A stretch of 64,000 nucleotides of DNA from Flavobacterium nackdongense (GTDB taxonomy: Bacteria > Bacteroidota > Bacteroidia > Flavobacteriales > Flavobacteriaceae). The position numbers and the translations under genes are program-made. Where the stretch lies: the NCBI RefSeq assembly GCF_004355225.1, contig NZ_CP037933.1, positions 2,976,001 through 3,040,000 of the forward strand, written 5' to 3'. Under the pieces are notes generated by a model that saw only the letters and a program-made list of their open reading frames with translations, searched no databases and was not told where the DNA came from. Shown one piece after another: positions 43,558-50,101 of this stretch (positions are counted from its first letter, which is position 1; each line of letters opens with the position of its first letter).

Positions 43558-43747
43558 AAACCTAAATTGAATAAAAAAGCAGTCCAATCTAAGTTGCTAG
43601 CGCTAGCCCAAGCGTTACGTTTGCTCAAAGAATTTTGTATTAACGCTAATATTGGTGTACACCATCAGTACTATCGGCCTGATCAATTGTTATTTTTAAA
43701 TTAATACTGATTTTTGTATATTTTGATCCATTTTAGTCCCAAAAAAT

Positions 43748-43899
43748 ACAAACATAGTCCCTACGGGATAAATTTTTGATGCAAAACATCCTTACTATCA
43801 AAATGTAACTTCTAGGAGGTCAGCTCCGTTAGGAGTAAAATATTGGTAGACTAAAAATAAGGCAACCTAGTTACAATGTCCCTTGGGGACTATATTTGT
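43748..43899. repeat. MITE-like 152-bp element with inverted ends
   Basis: The left end is ACAAACATAGTCCCTACGGG, then A (43748-43768). The right end, reversed, is ACAAATATAGTCCCCAAGGG, then A (43879-43899); 18 of 21 positions agree. Each end also folds on itself (TCCC-GGGA). The interior contains CTCCGTTAGGAG followed by TAAAATATTGGTAGA. No coding capacity; no clear target-site duplication. Confidence 0.75.
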
Positions 43900-44041
43900 T
43901 GGAAGTTTTCTTCACTGTATTAAATAATTAATCGGACCGCAATGATTAGAAATATTTAAAATAATTGAAAAGTATTTTTAAGTACTTCCACGAACGAGTG
44001 ATTAAAAAGAAATTGAAATAAAATTTCGATATAATGCTCAG

Positions 44042-44071
44042 ATATCCCTATCCATCGGGATTTTTTTTGTT
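44042..44071 (+). terminator. Terminator-like hairpin without an adjacent gene
   Basis: ATCCC, an 8-nt loop, GGGAT and eight T. It is very similar to the hairpin in the greA leader. The nearest upstream gene on this strand ends about 490 nt away, so it may be the remnant of a lost gene. Confidence 0.5.
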
Positions 44072-44445
44072 CAGTATTATTAGTGTACTCGGAAAATTGC
44101 CAGCAAATCAAGTCGTTTATGTTTCTGCTAAATGATTTCTATTACCCAATTTTTACCAATACATATTTGCACAAAAAATCAAAGACAACGTGAGGGAATT
44201 TGTTACTACAATACTAAATCCATAATCCAAAAAGGATACAGTTTAGGTCGCAAAGTTAGTTGCCAATCTGCAATTTTTTTACAATTCTAATTCTCCAATA
44301 AGCTGCCTTTCAGGTTTTTTAATGCCAATGCGGATGAAGGGTTATTACTAAAGAGGGGTACTACAGTGACTCGGGACCCATAAGGTTTTTAAAACCTCAT
44401 AGGTCAGGTCTGTTTTTAAAAATCTATAAGGTATAAATTCAATCC

Positions 44446-44673
44446 TTAATTTGTTGTAGCACTTGATTTTTTAAGTTTTGTTTTCAGAGGTTGTGCTTTA
44501 ATCAGGCTATTTTTTCTCTTTCTCCTAAGAAGTTCATCATCATCGAGTTTGTAGTTTTGAGTATTATTGATATACTGCGGTTCTGGGATGGGACGTGTTT
44601 TTTCTGTTTTTGGAGAACAAGAAAGGAACAAGCAGCCAAGAATTATTAATGTAGTGAGGTTAAGTGTTTTCAT
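44446..44673 (-). CDS. Small lipoprotein
   Basis: 75 residues. Lipoprotein signal (MKTLNLTTLIILGCLFLSC), then a short polar, basic body with no recognised domain. It lies 18 nt after the gene at 44692-45003 and is probably co-transcribed from the promoter upstream of it. Function unknown. Confidence 0.65.
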   Translation of the reverse strand: MKTLNLTTLIILGCLFLSCSPKTEKTRPIPEPQYINNTQNYKLDDDELLRRKRKNSLIKAQPLKTKLKKSSATTN

Positions 44674-44691
44674 TTTGGGATAAAATTGTAT

Positions 44692-45003
44692 TTAGGTGCA
44701 GTTAGAATAGAGTGTTTTCAATTGAATTTTTTCGATTCGTTTGAGTTGATTTTCGGTAAGCAAGCCTTTATTTTGAGCCTGAGTTAGTAGCTCGAAGAGG
44801 TCTTCCGATTTGGCTTGCATATAAGCATACTTCGCCAGTGAAATAAGATTTCCTTTCAAGGATTTTTTGTAGTGCTTGACGTATTCTTTTAAATAGTTTT
44901 CGTAATCATCAAGTCGTTTGTCCCATTTGTTTCGAAGCAATTTTGTTGGACATCGTTTCGGTTGGATTGTATGGTGTGCGGATGTATTTGGGTTCATTTC
45001 CAT
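44692..45003 (-). CDS. 103-residue hypothetical protein under a shared operator
   Basis: Helical, charged protein (KWDKRLDDYENYLKEYVKHY, SLAKYAYMQAKSEDLFELL) with no family I recognise. An in-frame ATG two codons in is an alternative start. What makes it notable is its promoter: a 37-bp operator at 45049-45085, 17 nt, TATTTTTG, 20 nt and the ATG, an arrangement repeated at the KTSC gene. It may be a regulatory adaptor, but no function is claimed. Confidence 0.7.
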   Translation of the reverse strand: MEMNPNTSAHHTIQPKRCPTKLLRNKWDKRLDDYENYLKEYVKHYKKSLKGNLISLAKYAYMQAKSEDLFELLTQAQNKGLLTENQLKRIEKIQLKTLYSNCT

Positions 45004-45023
45004 AGGAAGAAATTTAAATTAGC

Positions 45024-45085
45024 CAAAAATAAATTCAATTAAAATCGTATCCTTACGTAAAACCGTAAAGAGGTAAAAAAAATTA
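45024..45085 (-). promoter_or_regulatory. Operator-promoter module 1
   Basis: On the minus strand TTACGGTTTTACGTAAGGAT (within 45049-45085) is followed by 17 nt and TATTTTTG (45031-45024). TTACGTAA is a palindrome and TTTACG recurs with an 8-bp period. The operator takes the place of the -33 element. It is the same as module 2 over 37 bp except one base. Confidence 0.8.
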
Positions 45086-45292
45086 TTCTACATCAAAATA
45101 ATAGCGACAATACACGTGGTTAAAATAATGCGTTTCGATCGCTGTTGCTTTCATCAGCGCCACAAATTCGTCTAGTGAAACATCAAAATACTGATGAATT
45201 ACTTGAAGTTTGAACTCTATTTCAAGGGTTTTACTTATCTCGTCATAGCCCACAGAGATAATATTGCAGTCGTTTACCGTGTATCGATTCAT
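45083..45292 (-). CDS. KTSC-domain protein
   Basis: 69 residues. The sequence SVGYDEISKTLEIEFKLQVI, then HQYFDVSLDEFVALM and THYFNHVYCRYYF, matches the small KTSC domain (a beta-sheet domain that normally ends with a phrase such as YFN-I-RYY), although the K-T-S-C motif itself is not preserved. Such proteins occur alone or beside RNA/translation proteins; the function is poorly known. Its promoter module is nearly identical to that of the neighbouring 103-residue gene. Confidence 0.8.
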   Translation of the reverse strand: MNRYTVNDCNIISVGYDEISKTLEIEFKLQVIHQYFDVSLDEFVALMKATAIETHYFNHVYCRYYFDVE

Positions 45293-45312
45293 TGTTTTTT
45301 ATATATTTTTTT

Positions 45313-45374
45313 CAAATGTAATCGCAATAAAAAGTGCATCCTTACGTAAAACCGTAAAGAGGGAAAAAAAATTA
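45313..45374 (-). promoter_or_regulatory. Operator-promoter module 2
   Basis: On the minus strand TTACGGTTTTACGTAAGGAT (within 45338-45374), then 17 nt, TACATTTG (45320-45313) and 20 nt to the KTSC-gene ATG. The 37-bp operator differs from module 1 at a single base, while the spacers have diverged. This is strong evidence for shared regulation. Confidence 0.8.
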
Positions 45375-45385
45375 AAAAAAAATAA

Positions 45386-45430
45386 AAAATCGAAAGAAGC
45401 TAAAAAAATCGAAAGAAGCTAAAAAATGGA
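45386..45430. repeat. Tandem AAAAAATCGAAAGAAGCT repeat
   Basis: AAAAAATCGAAAGAAGCT occurs twice in tandem, followed by a partial third copy, just upstream of operator module 2. It is purine-rich and could act as an UP-like or spacer element, or be slippage debris. Confidence 0.75.
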
Positions 45431-45482
45431 AAAAATCAAAAGAATCAGAAAAGAATTCAAGAAAATCGAATCGGCTTAAGTA

Positions 45483-45513
45483 GGGAAATTTGAAGCCAAA
45501 CTTCCAACTTCCC
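45483..45513. repeat. Palindrome of CTTCCAA words
   Basis: GGGAAATTTGAAG (45483-45495) and CTTCCAACTTCCC (45501-45513) pair at 11 of 13 positions; further CTTCC words follow to 45536. It sits just beyond the response-regulator stop. Confidence 0.6.
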
Positions 45514-45536
45514 TCTTCCAACTTCCGACTTCCCAC

Positions 45537-46205
45537 TTACACTAACCCCAAATCTTTAGCAATAGCAATCAGATGCACGTTATTATTGGCTTTGAAGAAT
45601 ATTTTGAGGCGGTTGATGCGCTTTTCAATGCTGCTGCTCCCGTTGGGGATTATTCCGGTAGTTTTGAAATCTACGGCGATTTCTTCTAAAGTGAAGCCTT
45701 TCGACAGGGACTTGAGCAGAGTGATGTCATAAATTTCAATTTCAATGAGGGATTTGTCTTTTAAGGCGTGTGACAATTCCTGAGAAAGAATTTTGGATTC
45801 GTTGTCAAAAACGCTTTGAATGGCTTTTTGGAGTTCCGGAATACTGTTTCGACCTTTAGAAACAAAAGCATTCACACCTAAATCATTAAACAAGGATTTG
45901 ATTCGGAAAGATTTGTCTTCAATCGAAAAAACTACTGTTTTTAGAGTAGGTTGTATTTTTTTGACTGCGGCAATCAATTCGTCACCACAAGTTAAATGAT
46001 TCTCTCGATGATCCACTTTGAAGGACAAATCACTAATTAATAAATCAAAGGGTGCCTCATCTAATAGTGCTTTTTTTACTTTCAGAAGGGCGTCGTCACA
46101 ATATTTAGCGTGGTGAATTTCTACAACGGAAAGTTCTGCCAACGCTTGTCCGACGGCGATGCTAATACTGTCTAAATCTTCGGCTACTAAAACTTTTTTA
46201 AACAT
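45537..46205 (-). CDS. NarL/FixJ-type response regulator
   Basis: 222 residues. Receiver domain with acidic pocket (VLVAEDLDS), phosphoacceptor aspartate in LLISDLSFK (about residue 58) and conserved VSKGR lysine. The C-terminal ~65 residues form a LuxR-like helix-turn-helix (LSKGFTLEEIAVDFKTTGII, SIEKRINRLKIFF). Paired with the kinase 9 nt upstream (stop to start distance), it is the response half of a two-component system. It is a natural candidate to bind the TTACGTAA operators 170-500 nt away, but this is an inference. Confidence 0.92.
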   Translation of the reverse strand: MFKKVLVAEDLDSISIAVGQALAELSVVEIHHAKYCDDALLKVKKALLDEAPFDLLISDLSFKVDHRENHLTCGDELIAAVKKIQPTLKTVVFSIEDKSFRIKSLFNDLGVNAFVSKGRNSIPELQKAIQSVFDNESKILSQELSHALKDKSLIEIEIYDITLLKSLSKGFTLEEIAVDFKTTGIIPNGSSSIEKRINRLKIFFKANNNVHLIAIAKDLGLV

Positions 46206-46214
46206 AATGTGGTA

Positions 46215-47939
46215 TTATAGTGGAATGTTGAAACTTGATTTGAACCCTTTTCCGGGTTTGGTATCAAAAGTAATCGTTCCGTCTACAGCTAGAATACGGT
46301 TTTCCACATTTTGCAGTCCATTTTTCGAATTTATTTTGTCTAAAGCGGCTCCACCCCCGTTATCACTGTAATCTAGTTGTAAAGTTTTTTCATTTTTTTT
46401 ACAAGCGATGACCACCAAACTGCAATTGGCGTGTTTTTTCATGTTCACGAGCAACTCCTGCAGCGCCCGATAGACAATAATTTTTTTGTGGGCTTCCAAA
46501 GCCTTCCAGTTGATGGAATCCATACCGGTTAGCAATATAGTGACCGAATCGGTATTGAAGCTCGACAACATTTCTTTAAGACCTGACACAAAGTCCAGTC
46601 CAGTGTCGATGTTGCTATTTTCTTTTGAGATGTTCCTGGTGCGGGAGTATATGGTATCAAGATTACTCAACAATAATTCTTTGTTTTGACTCAAAGATAA
46701 ATCTTGCGTTTCGGCGAAAGCCATTGTGTGATAGACGTCGTTGGCCAATTCGTCATGCAGCTTTTTGGCAATCCGTGTTTCTGTATCGTAGGAGGTTTGG
46801 ATTTTGTCTTTTTTGTTGATGGCTTTTAAGAAATAATATAAAAAAACAGTGGACAAAGCGCCAATGAGCATCAGAAAATACAAAAGCAAGTTTCTGCTTT
46901 TTTGTTGTTCCAATTCAAGTGCGGTAAGGACTTTTTGTGTTTTTAGAAATTGATTTTCTTCCTTTTCCTTCTTAGCGTCGTATTTTATTTTGGCAAATTG
47001 ATTTCGGGCGTTTTGCCGTACTTTGGTAATGCTATCATTGAGGAAGATGTATTGTTCAGAATGTTTTTTTGACTCGTTTCCAGCGCTGGTTTGAATTAAT
47101 AAAGACAATGCTTCCAAACGGTCGTCTATATTATTGAATTGGGTCGCTTTTTCATACCCCAATTGCGCATAATCTTGAGCTAAAACGGGATTAGATTTTT
47201 TGTAATATTGAGCCAGATTCAGGTAACTTGCCACTATGCCCCACTGGCCTTTGATTCTTTTTTTTATTGCTAATCCTTGATTCAAATAGGCAATACCCTT
47301 CGGATTTCCTAGTTTGAAGTACGAAAAACCCAGATTGTCAACGACCTTCGAATAGGTTAAAGTATCTTGAATCACCTCCTTTTTCATTCGCAACGGAAGT
47401 AGAATTTTTAGGGCGCTGCGGAAATCGTTTTTCGCCATATAAACCACAGCGATATTGTGCGTAAACATCAATTTGCGGCTAGAATCTATTTTTAGATTCA
47501 AGCCCTTATGGTAGTAATGCAAAGCATTTTCATAATCATAAAGTTTCATATAAATAATCCCCAGTACATTATAGATGGAGCATTCGTAAGCGGGATCTAT
47601 GGTCTTCTGTAACAATGGAAGTGCCTCAATAGCCGTAGTTTCACTACCCGCATAATCGCCTTGGCTCAGTTGAATGGCAGCCATTCGTTCCACCGAATAA
47701 ATAATTCGGGTCTGGTCTTTGTTTGGATCGCAAAGTGATTTGGCCTTGTTGTGATAGTAGTAAGCACTATCATACTGTACTTTCTCGAAACAGTGATCGC
47801 CACGGTCAATGAGGCGGTCAATTTCGGTCAAATTGCTCGGTTGGCTACTGGTGTTTTGAGGCTTTTTTTCGCAAGATTGCAAGACGAGAACTACAGCTAA
47901 AAGCAGAAAAATCGGGAAATGGAGCTTTGGGACTTTCAT
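46215..47939 (-). CDS. TPR-type NarX-like histidine kinase
   Basis: 574 residues. A lipoprotein-like signal (VVLVLQSC) and about six tetratricopeptide repeats (residues ~45-330, e.g. YNVLGIIYMKLYDYENALHY) lie outside the membrane, followed by a coiled coil, one TM segment (about 350-370) and a HisKA_3/HATPase core: IAKKLHDELANDVYHTM, LQELLVNMKKHANCS and DNGGGAALDKI. The lone TM implies a periplasmic sensor. It is followed 9 nt later by the response regulator. Confidence 0.92.
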   Translation of the reverse strand: MKVPKLHFPIFLLLAVVLVLQSCEKKPQNTSSQPSNLTEIDRLIDRGDHCFEKVQYDSAYYYHNKAKSLCDPNKDQTRIIYSVERMAAIQLSQGDYAGSETTAIEALPLLQKTIDPAYECSIYNVLGIIYMKLYDYENALHYYHKGLNLKIDSSRKLMFTHNIAVVYMAKNDFRSALKILLPLRMKKEVIQDTLTYSKVVDNLGFSYFKLGNPKGIAYLNQGLAIKKRIKGQWGIVASYLNLAQYYKKSNPVLAQDYAQLGYEKATQFNNIDDRLEALSLLIQTSAGNESKKHSEQYIFLNDSITKVRQNARNQFAKIKYDAKKEKEENQFLKTQKVLTALELEQQKSRNLLLYFLMLIGALSTVFLYYFLKAINKKDKIQTSYDTETRIAKKLHDELANDVYHTMAFAETQDLSLSQNKELLLSNLDTIYSRTRNISKENSNIDTGLDFVSGLKEMLSSFNTDSVTILLTGMDSINWKALEAHKKIIVYRALQELLVNMKKHANCSLVVIACKKNEKTLQLDYSDNGGGAALDKINSKNGLQNVENRILAVDGTITFDTKPGKGFKSSFNIPL

Positions 47940-48047
47940 TCCCTGAAATTATAGAAATTTATTAAATAAATCATAGTTGCCTAATAGTAAATAAAAGATA
48001 TCTAAAATAGAGTAGACGGCCGCCGTTAGTGAGATGTAAAAAACAAT

Positions 48048-48437
48048 CTATCTACTTGGCTTGATCAAAAGCATGTTTTTGTAGCGGCCATTAATTGCTG
48101 CCATAGTTTTTTCGGCTTCGATGCGGGTTTTAAAATTGCCAATCCACACTTTATAATTGGGTGTATTGAAAACAATAGTGGCGTCAATCGATGTGAATTC
48201 TTGTCTGAATTCAGTCAAAGTTTTTTTTGCCATTTCACTTCCGCCAGTATAAATCTGAATTTTATAAGAGTCATTTACCGTAAGTGAAGCGTTTATTTTT
48301 CTTTTTTCGTTCAGTAATTGTTCAAATTTTGGGTCTTGACTTACAGAAGTTTTTTCCTGTTGTGCGTGTAGACCACACGTAAAAAGCCCTAAGTAAATAA
48401 GATAACTAATGCTTTTTCTTGTGATTAAAGTTTTCAT
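48048..48437 (-). CDS. SPOR-domain exported protein
   Basis: 129 residues from ATG 48437. Signal peptide (MKTLITRKSISYLIYLGLFT) and a C-terminal SPOR domain (NDSYKIQIYTGGSEMAKKTL, YKVWIGNFKTRIEAEKTMAA). SPOR domains bind denuded peptidoglycan glycan strands at division sites. It is divergent from the alternative complex III operon; a SPOR gene at this place is common in Flavobacterium. Confidence 0.93.
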   Translation of the reverse strand: MKTLITRKSISYLIYLGLFTCGLHAQQEKTSVSQDPKFEQLLNEKRKINASLTVNDSYKIQIYTGGSEMAKKTLTEFRQEFTSIDATIVFNTPNYKVWIGNFKTRIEAEKTMAAINGRYKNMLLIKPSR

Positions 48438-48452
48438 GCTTTCAATTTTATA

Positions 48453-48460
48453 CAAAAATA
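48453..48460 (-). promoter_or_regulatory. Promoter -7 element for the SPOR gene
   Basis: On the minus strand TATTTTTG, 15 nt before the ATG at 48437. It matches TAnnTTTG. Confidence 0.6.
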
Positions 48461-48535
48461 GTATTTATACACTAAACCACAGAAAAACTTGTTATTTAGA
48501 ATCAATATAAATTATATTTAAGGCTATTTTAAGGT

Positions 48536-48565
48536 TTTGAGAATAGTACATAAAGTGTATTTTTG
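48536..48565 (+). promoter_or_regulatory. Promoter of the alternative complex III operon
   Basis: TTTG (48536-48539), an 18-nt spacer and TATTTTTG (48558-48565). The actA ATG lies 83 nt downstream; the palindrome at 48584-48595 falls within the leader. Confidence 0.7.
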
Positions 48566-48583
48566 CCTAATATTTTTAAAAAC

Positions 48584-48595
48584 TGATTTTTGTCA
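48584..48595. promoter_or_regulatory. TGA-N-TTTTGTCA palindrome upstream of actA
   Basis: TGATTTTTGTCA, a one-mismatch version of the perfect TGACTTTTGTCA palindrome at 57481-57492 before coxB. Both are followed by a T-run (GTCATTTTTTT). Candidate operator shared by the two respiratory operons. Confidence 0.45.
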
Positions 48596-48648
48596 TTTTT
48601 TTTGTTTGATAAAAAGCTTATTCAAATTGTAGATAATTACTATACTAT

Positions 48649-50016
48649 ATGAAAAAAATGGGTAACCATAGTTCGATTTCAAAGAAATTATATTTAGGTT
48701 TAGCTTTAATGTTGAGCTTATCGTTAACTTCTTATGCGCAAGAAGCTGCGACTCCAATGGCAGCTCCGGCTGCAACAGCAGCTCCCGCAGCAACAGCGAC
48801 TCCAGCAGCTGCACCTGCAGCAACATCAGGTGGTGATGCCGCCAAAGGAAAAGATATTTTCAATGCCAATTGTGCTGCTTGTCATAAACTTGATGCGAAA
48901 GCTACCGGCCCAGCATTAAGAGGTGTTGGTGCAAAATATGAAAAAGCGTGGCTTTACAAATGGATTCATAATAGTTCTGACTTGATAAAATCCGGTGATG
49001 CTGCTGCTGTGAAAGTATTTGAAGAAAACAACAAAATACCAATGACTGCGTTTCCGCAATTGTCAGAAGCTGATATTGACAATGTGATAGCCTATACTAT
49101 GGAACCTAAAGCTGTGGCGCCAGCGCCAGTAGCGGGAGAAAAAGTTCCCGGAACAGCAGATGCCAATGCAGGCGGAATTTCTAATAGTGTAATTCTTGGT
49201 GCCTTGTCTTTAGTGATGGCCATCCTTATCGTAATGCTTGTCTTGGTAAACAATGTGTTGCGAAAAGTGGCTGCAGCCAATGGAATTCACGTAGCTTCTA
49301 AAGAGCCAAGACTGTCATTGTGGAAAGCCTTTGCTCGAAATCAATTCTTAGTATTAGTTTCAGCTATCTTTTTATTATTGTCTGGTGCTTATTTTGTCTA
49401 TGGCTATTTGATGCAAGTGGGAGTAGATCAAAATTATTCGCCAGTACAGCCTATTCATTTTTCACACAGAATTCACGCGGGTAGCAACGGTATAAACTGT
49501 AACTACTGCCACTCGTCAGCTCGGGTTAGTAAGCATTCTGGAATTCCTTCTTTGAATGTGTGTATGAACTGTCACAAAAACATTTCTGAAGTGTCTGACA
49601 CAACCGCTACTGCGGATTATTCTAAAGATTTCTACGATAAAGAAATTGCCAAATTATACAAAGCAGTAGGTTGGGATAAGGATAACCAAAAATATACTGG
49701 GGTAACGGAGCCTGTAAAATGGGTTCGTATTCACAACTTACAGAGTTTTGTCTACTTCAACCACTCGCAACACGTTACCGTTGCTGGTGTGGAATGTCAA
49801 ACTTGCCACGGTCCAGTTCAAACCTATGAAATTCAAAAACAATTTGCGCCATTAACTATGAAATGGTGTATCGAATGCCATAGAAAAACCGAAGTTAAAA
49901 TGGAAGGCAACGACTATTACAAAAAAATTCACGAACAGCTTTCTAAAAAGTATGGTGTCGATAAACTGACCGCCGCTCAAATGGGTGGTTTGGAATGTGG
50001 AAAATGCCATTATTAA
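48649..50016 (+). CDS. actA: Alternative complex III subunit A, hexaheme cytochrome c
   Basis: 455 residues. Signal peptide to about SYAQ, an Ala/Pro/Thr-rich linker (35-60), a mono-heme domain (C75-A-A-C-H), a TM helix (about 180-205), another TM and a multiheme domain with CNYCH, CMNCH, CQTCH, CIECH and CGKCH. Six C-x-x-C-H sites in total, i.e. an extra mono-heme domain fused to a pentaheme ActA. ActA accepts electrons in the quinol:cytochrome c oxidoreductase. First gene of actABCDEF. Confidence 0.96.
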   Translation: MKKMGNHSSISKKLYLGLALMLSLSLTSYAQEAATPMAAPAATAAPAATATPAAAPAATSGGDAAKGKDIFNANCAACHKLDAKATGPALRGVGAKYEKAWLYKWIHNSSDLIKSGDAAAVKVFEENNKIPMTAFPQLSEADIDNVIAYTMEPKAVAPAPVAGEKVPGTADANAGGISNSVILGALSLVMAILIVMLVLVNNVLRKVAAANGIHVASKEPRLSLWKAFARNQFLVLVSAIFLLLSGAYFVYGYLMQVGVDQNYSPVQPIHFSHRIHAGSNGINCNYCHSSARVSKHSGIPSLNVCMNCHKNISEVSDTTATADYSKDFYDKEIAKLYKAVGWDKDNQKYTGVTEPVKWVRIHNLQSFVYFNHSQHVTVAGVECQTCHGPVQTYEIQKQFAPLTMKWCIECHRKTEVKMEGNDYYKKIHEQLSKKYGVDKLTAAQMGGLECGKCHY

Positions 50017-50027
50017 TAAGATAAATC

Positions 50028-50098
50028 AAGTTTAGGGTTTATGGTTGGTAGTATCAAACAATAAACAATAAACAACAAACAATAAACAACATTTATAG
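50028..50098. repeat. GTTTAT/ATAAAC repeat between actA and actB
   Basis: AGGGTTTATGGTTGG on the left, then AAACAATAAACAATAAACAA and further AACAATAAAC words on the right. The same words form the repeat before rng (39481-39547). The two sides are partly complementary. It does not contain a T-run. Confidence 0.65.
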
Positions 50099-50101
50099 AA
50101 T

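Larger units (their letters stand above)
43558..44445. other. Gene-free stretch with clustered palindromes
   Basis: Nearly 0.9 kb with no convincing gene on either strand. It holds GCTAGCGCTAGC (43596-43607) and GGTGTACACC (43654-43663), both perfect palindromes, a MITE-like element (43748-43899), a terminator-like hairpin (44042-44071) and an ACCTCATAGGT / ATCTATAAGGT inverted repeat (44395-44434). It looks like accumulated mobile-element debris. Confidence 0.65.

Noticed and set aside
43558..44445. Search for tRNA, small RNA or gene in the 0.9-kb gap
   Set aside because: The palindromes GCTAGCGCTAGC and GGTGTACACC prompted a look for a cloverleaf, but no tRNA-like arms or T-loop sequence was found, and no frame looks coding.
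45386..45430. Tandem AAAAAATCGAAAGAAGCT units as a CRISPR array
   Set aside because: Only two full units in direct contact, with no spacers and no cas genes.
48593..48826. Minus-strand frame with Leu-rich repeats over the start of actA
   Set aside because: It is the reverse reading of the Ala/Pro codons of actA; the Leu runs are an artefact of GCA/GCT codons.
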